Source: Henriciella marina DSM 19595 (GTDB lineage: Bacteria; Pseudomonadota; Alphaproteobacteria; Caulobacterales; Hyphomonadaceae). From it: DNA of 64,000 nt. Under the pieces are notes generated by a model. It searched no databases. It was not told the DNA's origin and was given only the letters and a program-made list of their open reading frames with translations. The stretch is from contig NZ_AQXT01000002.1 of assembly GCF_000376805.1 (NCBI RefSeq), positions 1 through 64,000 on the forward strand. Direction: 5' to 3'. Positions within the stretch are counted from its first letter, which is position 1. Each line of letters begins with the position of its first letter. Positions 57,970 through 64,000 of this stretch are shown piece by piece. Made by a program: the position numbers and the translations under genes.

Positions 57970-59937
57970 ATGGCGAAAGCCCAGAAGCGTGACAATAAGG
58001 GCGGTGAGGTCGAGACCGAAGACCGTCCTGTTCTCGATCTGAATGATTCCAAGATCAAGAAATTCATCAAGCAGGCAAAGTCGAAAGGCTATGTCACGCA
58101 TGAGGAGTTGAATAACATCCTGCCGTCTGAAGAGCTTTCTTCGGACCAGATCGAGGACACGATGTCTGCGCTGTCGGAAATGGGCATCCAGGTCGTCGAG
58201 AACGAAGAAGAAGCCGAAGCAGGCAACAAGAGCACGGCCGTCACGAAGACAGGCACCAGCGGCGCTGTCGTGAAGAAGGGCAATGCCCGCGGCTCTGACC
58301 GCACCGACGACCCTGTCCGCATGTACCTGCGTGAGATGGGGGCCGTTGAGCTTCTCTCCCGTGAAGGCGAGATTGCGATTGCCAAGCGTATCGAGGCTGG
58401 CCGCGATGCGATGATCCGCGGCCTTTGCGAGAGCCCGCTGACCTTCGAAGCGATGATGGTCTGGCGCGATGAGCTCATGAATGAGCGCATCCTTCTGCGC
58501 GACCTGATCGACCTTGAAACAACCTATGGCGCAGAAAACCCAACGCCAGAACCGCGCGAGAAGACCGAGGAAGAAAAAGAAGCCGAGGCCCGCGAGCGCG
58601 AGAACGAGACAACCGAAGAACGCCTCGCCCGCGAAGAACGCGAAGATGAGGAAGAAGGCCAGGCCATGTCGATGTCGGCCATGGAGGCCGAGCTTCGCGA
58701 CGGCGTTCTTGGCAAGCTCGACGAGATTGCGCTCGCCTTTGGCCAGTACCGCAAGCTTCAGGAACGGCTCGTTGAGCGCCGGATGGCCGGCAAGGCGCTG
58801 GCGACCGATGCGCGTGACGATTACGACTCGCTGGCGCAGGCCATCGTCGACAATCTGAAGACGATGCACATCAACAATGCGCGGATCGAAGCGCTTGTTG
58901 AGCAGCTCTATGCCATCAACAAGAAACTGATGGGCCTCGAAGGCAAGCTGATGCGGCTGGCCGACGCCAAGGGCGTGCCGCGCAAGGAATTCCTCGAGAG
59001 CTATTTCGGCAATGAGCTCAATCCGAACTGGAAGGAAGCGGCGCTTGATATCGCCAAGTCCAAGAAGAAGTGGGAAAACTTCTTCGAAAGCCAGGCCGAG
59101 CAGATCGAGGAAATCCGCGACGAGATCACGGCGGTTTCCCAGGAAATCGGCATCCCGATCGATGATTTCCGCCAGATCGTCCAGCGCGTCCAGAAGGGCG
59201 AACGCGAAGCTCGCGTCGCCAAGAAGGAAATGGTCGAGGCAAACCTGCGCCTCGTGATTTCCATCGCCAAGAAATATACCAATCGCGGCCTGCAATTCCT
59301 GGATCTCATCCAGGAGGGCAATATCGGCCTGATGAAGGCCGTCGATAAGTTCGAATATCGCCGCGGCTATAAGTTCTCGACCTATGCGACTTGGTGGATC
59401 CGCCAGGCCATCACAAGGTCGATCGCCGATCAGGCCCGCACGATCCGTATTCCGGTGCATATGATCGAGACGATCAACAAGATCGTCCGTAGCCAGCGCC
59501 AGATGCTGCATGAAATCGGCCGTGAGCCAACCCCGGAAGAGCTCGCTGAAAAGCTCGGCCTGCCGCTGGAGAAGATTCGCAAGGTCCTGAAGATCGCCAA
59601 AGAGCCGATCTCGCTCGAAACGCCAATTGGCGACGACGAGGACTCCAATCTTGGCGACTTCATCGAAGACAAGATGGCGCTTCTGCCCGTCGACAGCGCG
59701 ATCCAGTCGAACTTGCGCGAAACCACGACCCGCGTGCTTGCATCGCTCACCCCGCGTGAGGAACGCGTTCTGCGCATGCGCTTCGGCATCGGCATGAACA
59801 CCGACCACACGCTCGAAGAAGTCGGCCAGCAGTTCAGCGTGACCCGCGAACGTATCCGCCAGATCGAGGCGAAGGCGCTGCGCAAGCTCAAACACCCAAG
59901 CCGGAGCCGCAAGCTGCGGAGCTTCTTGGATACTTAA
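57970..59937 (+). CDS. rpoD: RNA polymerase primary sigma factor RpoD
   Basis: A 655-residue sigma-70. Region 1.1 is present ([20 protein letters not shown]). Region 1.2 starts at [16 protein letters not shown], and an acidic non-conserved segment follows. Regions 2.1-2.4 include [20 protein letters not shown] and [11 protein letters not shown], region 3 includes [20 protein letters not shown], and region 4.2 contains [18 protein letters not shown]. It directs most housekeeping transcription. GGGAGAGTT precedes the ATG at 57970. The dnaG-rpoD order is the usual macromolecular-synthesis arrangement. A terminator follows, overlapping the next gene. Confidence 0.98.
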   Translation: MAKAQKRDNKGGEVETEDRPVLDLNDSKIKKFIKQAKSKGYVTHEELNNILPSEELSSDQIEDTMSALSEMGIQVVENEEEAEAGNKSTAVTKTGTSGAVVKKGNARGSDRTDDPVRMYLREMGAVELLSREGEIAIAKRIEAGRDAMIRGLCESPLTFEAMMVWRDELMNERILLRDLIDLETTYGAENPTPEPREKTEEEKEAEARERENETTEERLAREEREDEEEGQAMSMSAMEAELRDGVLGKLDEIALAFGQYRKLQERLVERRMAGKALATDARDDYDSLAQAIVDNLKTMHINNARIEALVEQLYAINKKLMGLEGKLMRLADAKGVPRKEFLESYFGNELNPNWKEAALDIAKSKKKWENFFESQAEQIEEIRDEITAVSQEIGIPIDDFRQIVQRVQKGEREARVAKKEMVEANLRLVISIAKKYTNRGLQFLDLIQEGNIGLMKAVDKFEYRRGYKFSTYATWWIRQAITRSIADQARTIRIPVHMIETINKIVRSQRQMLHEIGREPTPEELAEKLGLPLEKIRKVLKIAKEPISLETPIGDDEDSNLGDFIEDKMALLPVDSAIQSNLRETTTRVLASLTPREERVLRMRFGIGMNTDHTLEEVGQQFSVTRERIRQIEAKALRKLKHPSRSRKLRSFLDT

Positions 59938-59947
59938 GGGCTGCCAA

Positions 59948-60403
59948 ATGATCTACGAGTTAGGCGTCAGACTTTTCCGCTTGAAACGGTGTCTGGCGCC
60001 TTTCTTTTTTGCATTCGGTCTTACTCTGAGTGCGAGCGCTGAAGAGCCTGTGATTGGCGAGACCTATGTCATCCAGTCGGGTGACTTTGAAGGTCACCGC
60101 GTCTGGGTCGGTAAGGTCGAGCGCCTCGGGCCGCGCGAGGTCGTTCACCTTTCGGTCGAAGGCCCGTTTCTTCCTTACGAAGCAGCAGATTTTTATGTCC
60201 CCTCGTTTGGACATATGCCTGTCGACATCGAAGCGTTTCGAAATTCGGACCTTGCAGTTTCGGATGCAAAGTGGAGCGCCGAAGTGCAGCTTGAAGAAGG
60301 CTATCGCGAGTGGAATTCAGCGAATGGCGGCGTTTTCAGGATCTCGATCTCAGATGCTGTAGCCTACGCCTTCGACGTGATGGCGCAGCAGGCACCGCGT
60401 TAG
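59948..60403 (+). CDS. Secreted protein of unknown function after rpoD
   Basis: A 151-residue frame beginning at the ATG at 59948, with a signal peptide whose core (LKRCLAPFFFAFGLTLSASA) is encoded by the rpoD terminator hairpin and T-tract. The mature part (EEPVIGETYVIQSGDFEGHR) has no family I recognise. A TTG at 59981 could be an alternative start. Its stop is one base before the ATG of the DUF72 gene. Translation would require readthrough of the terminator or a promoter inside it. I rate the gene moderately likely. Confidence 0.6.
   Translation: MIYELGVRLFRLKRCLAPFFFAFGLTLSASAEEPVIGETYVIQSGDFEGHRVWVGKVERLGPREVVHLSVEGPFLPYEAADFYVPSFGHMPVDIEAFRNSDLAVSDAKWSAEVQLEEGYREWNSANGGVFRISISDAVAYAFDVMAQQAPR
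59962..60010 (+). terminator. rpoD terminator lying inside the next gene's signal-peptide codons
   Basis: GGCGTCAGAC and GTCTGGCGCC form a 10-bp stem (one G-T pair), with an inner CCG/CGG pair and a TTTCTTTTTT tract. It lies 25 nt after the rpoD stop and within codons of the gene starting at 59948. Confidence 0.85.
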
Positions 60404-60404
60404 C

Positions 60405-61154
60405 ATGACCCACCCTATCCGTATCGGTATTGGCGGCTGGAATTATGAGCCGTGGGAAGAGACCTTCTACCCGGCCGACCTCGCCAGGAAGCGCCAGCTT
60501 GAATATGCCTCGCGCCAGCTGACGGCGATTGAGATCAACTCCACTTTCTACCGAAACCAGAAGCCGCACGTTTTTGAGAACTGGGCGGAGCAGACCCCCG
60601 AGGGTTTCAGGTTCACGGTGAAGGCGCAGCGGTTCACGACATCACGCAAGACACCGGATGAGATGAAGGAAGCCATCGACTGGTTCATTGGCGGCGGGGT
60701 GACGAAGCTTGGTGACCGGCTGGGTGCGATCAACTGGCAGTTTCCCGAGAGCCGCAAGTTCGATGCCTACTATTTCTCTGCCTTTCTGGGCGCCCTGCCG
60801 AGCGAGCATGAGGGGCTGGCCATCCGCCATGCCATCGAGGTTCGCAATGACAGCTTCAAGACAGAAGAATTCACCGACATGCTGCGGGGGCATGGCTGCG
60901 CGCTTGTCTATTCCGACGCCGAGGACTGGCCGATGCCGGACGTCGAGACAGCAGGTTTTGCCTATGCCCGGCTTCAGGAAAGCCGTGAGACCTATAAGGC
61001 CGGGTATGCCCCTTCGGCACTGGATGACTGGGCAGGCAGACTGGGAGAGTGGGCCAAAACCCGCGAGGTCTATGCTTTCTTCATTTCTGGCGCCAAGGCG
61101 CGCGACCCTTTGGCCGCGCAGGAGCTGATCAAGCGGGTGGGACGGCCAGCTTAG
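60405..61154 (+). CDS. DUF72 family protein (YecE-like)
   Basis: A 249-residue TIM-barrel protein of the DUF72 family. The pattern includes RIGIGGWNYEPWEETFYPAD near the N-terminus, TAIEINSTFYRNQKP, FRFTVKAQRFTTSRK, HAIEVRNDSF, and FAYARLQESRETYKAGY. Its function is unknown. It begins one base after the preceding stop codon, so translation is coupled. It converges on the metY-type gene. Confidence 0.92.
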   Translation: MTHPIRIGIGGWNYEPWEETFYPADLARKRQLEYASRQLTAIEINSTFYRNQKPHVFENWAEQTPEGFRFTVKAQRFTTSRKTPDEMKEAIDWFIGGGVTKLGDRLGAINWQFPESRKFDAYYFSAFLGALPSEHEGLAIRHAIEVRNDSFKTEEFTDMLRGHGCALVYSDAEDWPMPDVETAGFAYARLQESRETYKAGYAPSALDDWAGRLGEWAKTREVYAFFISGAKARDPLAAQELIKRVGRPA

Positions 61155-61235
61155 TCTGCGCAGCGTGAGCTCTTGCCGCGGCGGGCGGGAGGCGAGACCA
61201 GTGCCTTGACGCTATCTCGCCTCTGCAGGGGCGTT

Positions 61236-62522
61236 TTAGCTCGCCGCCTTTAGCGCCTGATCAAGATCCGCAATCAGGTCGTCGGCGCCTTCTATGCCGA
61301 TGGAGAGGCGTACTGTGTTCGGTGCGGCGCCGGCGGCGGTCTGTTGCTCTTCGGTCAGCTGGCGGTGCGTGGTCGACGCCGGGTGGATGACCAGTGAGCG
61401 CGTATCGCCGAGATTGGCGACATGGCTGAAGAGGTTCAGCGCGCTGACGAATTTCACGCAGGCGTCATAGCCGCCTTTCAGCTGAACCGTGAACAGCCCG
61501 CTTGCCCCCTTGGGGCATATCTTAGCGACGCGGGACTTGTAGGGCGAGCTGTCGAGACCTGCATAGGTGACGCCCTCGACGGCCTCGTGACCTTCCAGCC
61601 AGGCGGCGATCTTTTCCGCATTGGCGACATGCTTCTCCATGCGTAGCGGCAGGGTTTCGATACCCATCAGCGTATAATGCGCGCCTTGCGGGTTCATCGT
61701 CATGCCGAGGTCGCGAAGGCCGATGGCGATGCCGTGGAAGGTGAAGGCCGCCGGGCCGAACGTCTCCTGGAAGACAAGGCCGTGATAGGCCGGTTCAGGC
61801 TGGGAGAGGGACGGGAACTTGTCACTGGCCGACCAGTCGAACTTGCCGGAATCGACGACAACGCCGCCGGTCACCGTGCCATTGCCGGTCATATACTTGG
61901 TGAGCGAGTGGACCACCAGCGTCGCGCCATGCTCGATGGGGCGGCAGAGATACGGGGTGGCCGTCGTATTGTCGACGATAAGCGGGACACCGGCGGCATC
62001 GGCGATGGGCGCGATGGCATCGAGGTCGGTGATATAGCCGCCGGGATTGGCGATGGACTCGCAGAAAACAGCACGCGTATCGTCATCAATGGCGGCCTTG
62101 ACCGCGTCCAGGTCGTCAAAATCGACGAATTTCGCGGACCAGCCAAAGCGTTTGAAGGTCTGGCTGAACTGGGTGATCGTGCCGCCATAGAGGCGCGTTG
62201 AAGCGACGATGTTGCGGCCCGGTGCCATCAGCGGGAAGAGCGCCATGATCTGCGCGGCGTGGCCTGATGAGGTACAGACGGCGCCCGCCCCGCCTTCCAG
62301 TTCGGCAATCCGGTTCTGCAGGGCCGCGATCGTCGGATTGGTCAGACGCGAATAGATATAGCCGACTTCCTGCAACCCGAAGAGCGCTGCGGCGTGGTCC
62401 GCATCGCGAAACTCATAGGCCGTTGTTTGATAGATCGGGACCTGGCGCGCGCCGGTCGCTGGATCGGACTCTGTTCCCGCATGCACTGCGAGCGTTCCGA
62501 AGTCCTTTGGTGCGTCTGACAT
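61236..62522 (-). CDS. metY: O-acetylhomoserine sulfhydrylase-type enzyme (MetY)
   Basis: The start is the ATG at 62522 (428 residues, MSDAPKDFGTLAVHAGTESD), with AGGAGG six nt upstream; the frame is open for 54 more codons but unsupported. This is a PLP-dependent Cys/Met-metabolism enzyme. YSRLTNPTIAALQNRIAELE is typical of the family, and the PLP Lys is in VVHSLTKYMTGNGTVTGG. It also has CTSSGHAAQIMALFPL and LYGGTITQFSQTFKRFG, the MetY-like form. It joins sulfide or thiol to O-acetylhomoserine. No confident SAM riboswitch is visible upstream. Confidence 0.9.
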   Translation of the reverse strand: MSDAPKDFGTLAVHAGTESDPATGARQVPIYQTTAYEFRDADHAAALFGLQEVGYIYSRLTNPTIAALQNRIAELEGGAGAVCTSSGHAAQIMALFPLMAPGRNIVASTRLYGGTITQFSQTFKRFGWSAKFVDFDDLDAVKAAIDDDTRAVFCESIANPGGYITDLDAIAPIADAAGVPLIVDNTTATPYLCRPIEHGATLVVHSLTKYMTGNGTVTGGVVVDSGKFDWSASDKFPSLSQPEPAYHGLVFQETFGPAAFTFHGIAIGLRDLGMTMNPQGAHYTLMGIETLPLRMEKHVANAEKIAAWLEGHEAVEGVTYAGLDSSPYKSRVAKICPKGASGLFTVQLKGGYDACVKFVSALNLFSHVANLGDTRSLVIHPASTTHRQLTEEQQTAAGAAPNTVRLSIGIEGADDLIADLDQALKAAS

Positions 62523-62829
62523 GGCGTTCCTCCTGGTTGTATATTCTTGTGTTTGTGTGCGTCTCAAAAAGCTTCGTATCGCCCCAAATTCAGTTTGTCT
62601 AAAGAGATCAGGCGGTGTCTGGAGACATGATGACGCGGGCGCGCGGGCGGGGCCGGTATCGCGCGCCTTCGGAGTGCGAAACAAACGTTCGGCTGGGCTG
62701 GCAATCCGGCACCACGCCTTGCGCAGATTGGCCGCAATCTACAGGCAACCTATATCCGATGTTGACGTTGTGTTGATATCAGCGAGGCCCATGACTAGGG
62801 CAGCGTAACCATCAGATCAGGTCACCGCG
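62523..62829. other. Divergent intergenic region between metY and the transglutaminase-like gene
   Basis: About 307 bp without a supported gene. On the minus strand a possible promoter for metY (TTAGAC, 17-18 bp, ATACGA) lies roughly 70-100 nt before its start codon. I looked for SAM-II-type riboswitch elements and did not find the conserved core. The plus-strand half near 62640-62700 is GC-rich with short repeats of GCGCGGGC type but no clear hairpin. Confidence 0.4.
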
Positions 62830-63627
62830 ATGCGCATCCAGATTGACGCCAGGCTCGACTACAATTTCCTACAACCGGCAGACGTTCTGCTGGCGCTCAA
62901 GGCGCGCCCATTGGCCGACCAGACCATCGTGTCGGATTCGCTGGACATTCAGGGCGATGCCGACCTTGGCTTTCTTGTCGATGCCGATGAGGCCGATACG
63001 CGCTGCTGGATGGCGGCCGCCGGACCTGTCAGCATTCACTACACGGCGACCGTCGATGTAAGCCGCGGACCCGTCCAGCTTGCTGGCAAATACGTGCCAC
63101 CGCGCGCGCAGCTGCCTGCAGACGTCATCACCTATCTGATGCCCAGCCATTACTGTTGCGGCGCTGACGTCGAGGCGTTTGCGCGCAATGAGCTGTCCGA
63201 CGTGCAGGGCGGTGACCAGGTGCTGAAAATGGCAGACTGGATTCTCAACAATTTCGAATATGTGCCGGGCGCCAGCAACGCCGATACGACGGCAGCGGAC
63301 ACGTTTGCTTCCCGTCAAGGCGTCTGCCGCGACTATGCGCACGTTCTGATCAGCTTCTGCCGCGCGGTCGGGATTCCGGCCCGTATGGTTTCGGCCTACG
63401 CGCCGGGGCTTAATCCGCCTGATTTCCATGCCATCGTCGATGTCTGGCTGGACGGCCAGTGGCATCTCGTTGACCCGACCGGCATGGCGCCGACGGAGAA
63501 GCTGGTGCGCATCATATGCGGGCGCGATGCAGCCGATATCAGCTTCATGACAATTTTCGGTGAGGCGGAGCTTCTCTTCCAGTCCGTGTCGGCTGTGGAT
63601 GCCACAGAAAACACGTTCGCGGCCTGA
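62830..63627 (+). CDS. Transglutaminase-like cysteine peptidase-fold protein
   Basis: A 265-residue protein with an N-terminal beta-sandwich-like domain (about residues 1-95), then a transglutaminase core. Catalytic Cys lies in SRQGVCRDYAHVLISFC, His in PPDFHAIVDVWLDGQWH and Asp in LVDPTGMAP. No signal peptide is visible, so it is probably cytoplasmic. Members of this group are thought to be proteases or amidases; the substrate is unknown. An AGG lies 9 nt before the ATG. Confidence 0.88.
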   Translation: MRIQIDARLDYNFLQPADVLLALKARPLADQTIVSDSLDIQGDADLGFLVDADEADTRCWMAAAGPVSIHYTATVDVSRGPVQLAGKYVPPRAQLPADVITYLMPSHYCCGADVEAFARNELSDVQGGDQVLKMADWILNNFEYVPGASNADTTAADTFASRQGVCRDYAHVLISFCRAVGIPARMVSAYAPGLNPPDFHAIVDVWLDGQWHLVDPTGMAPTEKLVRIICGRDAADISFMTIFGEAELLFQSVSAVDATENTFAA

Positions 63628-63635
63628 TCCGGCGG

Positions 63636-63656
63636 GCCGCAGGGAACGCCTGCGGC
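63636..63656 (+). other. Hairpin after the transglutaminase-like gene
   Basis: GCCGCAGG (63636-63643) and CCTGCGGC (63649-63656) form a perfect 8-bp stem with a 5-nt loop, 8 nt after the stop codon. There is no T-run after it, so termination would be weak. Confidence 0.5.
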
Positions 63657-63699
63657 ATTCGAGCTGTTTCATGAAGGCTTCTGCTGAAAGGGCGCCTTC

Positions 63700-64000
63700 A
63701 TGATCTCTCTCCTGCTCGACCTTGCAAACATTATCGGCGGCTTCCTGCTCGCGATTGGCTTGCTCGTGAAAATTCCGAACGCTGGCGACGACATCGCCAA
63801 GGGCGCGGCCAAGATTGCCCCGCTCGCCTGGCTGATTGGCGTGGTTGCGCTTGTGACGGCAGGGTATTTCCTGATCGTGCACCTGACCAGCGGCCCGCGT
63901 GTTTTCCACTATGAGGTCGTTGGCCTCATCACCGGTATCCTGCTGCTGATGGAACGCGTGAATGCAGGGCGCGATACGTCCGACCCGGTCGGCTCTGGCG
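63700..64000 (+). CDS. Small membrane protein, truncated by the window edge
   Basis: A partial frame of at least 100 codons starting at the ATG at 63700 and running off the window, with AAAGGG 7 nt upstream. Three hydrophobic segments are visible: IIGGFLLAIGLLV, PLAWLIGVVALVTAGYFLIV and VVGLITGILLLMERV. I recognise no family. The start codon lies in the 3' arm of an inverted repeat (63671-63678 and 63694-63701), with the ribosome site in the loop. Confidence 0.7.
   Translation, partial: MISLLLDLANIIGGFLLAIGLLVKIPNAGDDIAKGAAKIAPLAWLIGVVALVTAGYFLIVHLTSGPRVFHYEVVGLITGILLLMERVNAGRDTSDPVGSG

Noticed and set aside
57811..59895. A 694-codon open frame antisense to rpoD
   Set aside because: It mirrors the high-GC coding pattern of rpoD, has no conserved motif, and starts and ends without ribosome site or terminator.
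62523..62650. A SAM riboswitch upstream of metY
   Set aside because: The expected conserved core of SAM-II type elements is missing; a few matching bases are not enough.

Overview
The window looks like a stretch of alphaproteobacterial chromosome, most likely from the Hyphomonadaceae/Caulobacterales side of the class. This is an inference. It rests on the high GC content, the petA-petB-petC cytochrome bc1 operon, a DnaG primase without zinc ligands, the rpoD family, TonB-dependent iron uptake, and AGGAG-type ribosome sites mixed with several TTG starts. Coding density is high. I see no insertion sequence, prophage, CRISPR array or rRNA, and only one tRNA.

Layout. Positions 1-511 are non-coding and carry two palindromic repeats. 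512-8519 (minus) is a MoxR operon: AAA ATPase, lipoprotein, DUF58, BatA-like/DUF4159 protein, VWA membrane protein and a P-loop kinase. 8569-11677 (plus) holds DUF1285, a NudL-like hydrolase, a small membrane protein, a CCA-adding enzyme and a small acidic protein. 11771-13184 (minus) carries tspO and hemF. 13462-16618 (plus) is the bc1 complex, whose cytochrome b and c1 both have unusual inserts. 16703-23751 holds DUF1206, a methylthioadenosine phosphorylase, apt, two unknown envelope proteins, an orphan ClpP and a PHA-depolymerase-like hydrolase. 24096-28332 is an iron-uptake locus (TonB receptor, membrane protein, PepSY protein) behind Fur-like boxes. 28495-30036 is a tightly coupled operon of a YqcI/YcgG (GntA-like) protein, a DUF1989 protein and a small membrane protein. 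A CAT-anticodon tRNA follows.

30292-41384 is mostly minus strand: L-2-hydroxyglutarate oxidase-like enzyme, beta-lactamase-fold hydrolase, trxB, a cation efflux protein, an ELM1-family protein, greA and carB. 41575-50975 holds a glycine-zipper lipoprotein, a Tad-type pilus protein with a 21-aspartate run, an acyl-CoA dehydrogenase, a metallo-hydrolase, a PqiA-like protein, an M48 protease, a GFA protein and an S9 peptidase. 51148-55357 holds a DUF2141 protein with a palindromic operator, an orphan radical SAM protein, a 2OG-Fe(II) oxygenase, a CPBP protease and carA. 55472-59937 is yqeY, dnaG, rpoD, a macromolecular-synthesis-like block lacking rpsU. The right end holds DUF72, a metY-type enzyme, a transglutaminase-like protein and a gene cut by the window edge.

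The best candidates for undescribed biology are the GntA-like/DUF1989 operon, the paired inserts in the bc1 complex, the rpoD terminator that doubles as signal-peptide coding sequence, and the orphan radical SAM gene. All functional names come from reading motifs by eye; no database search was possible.
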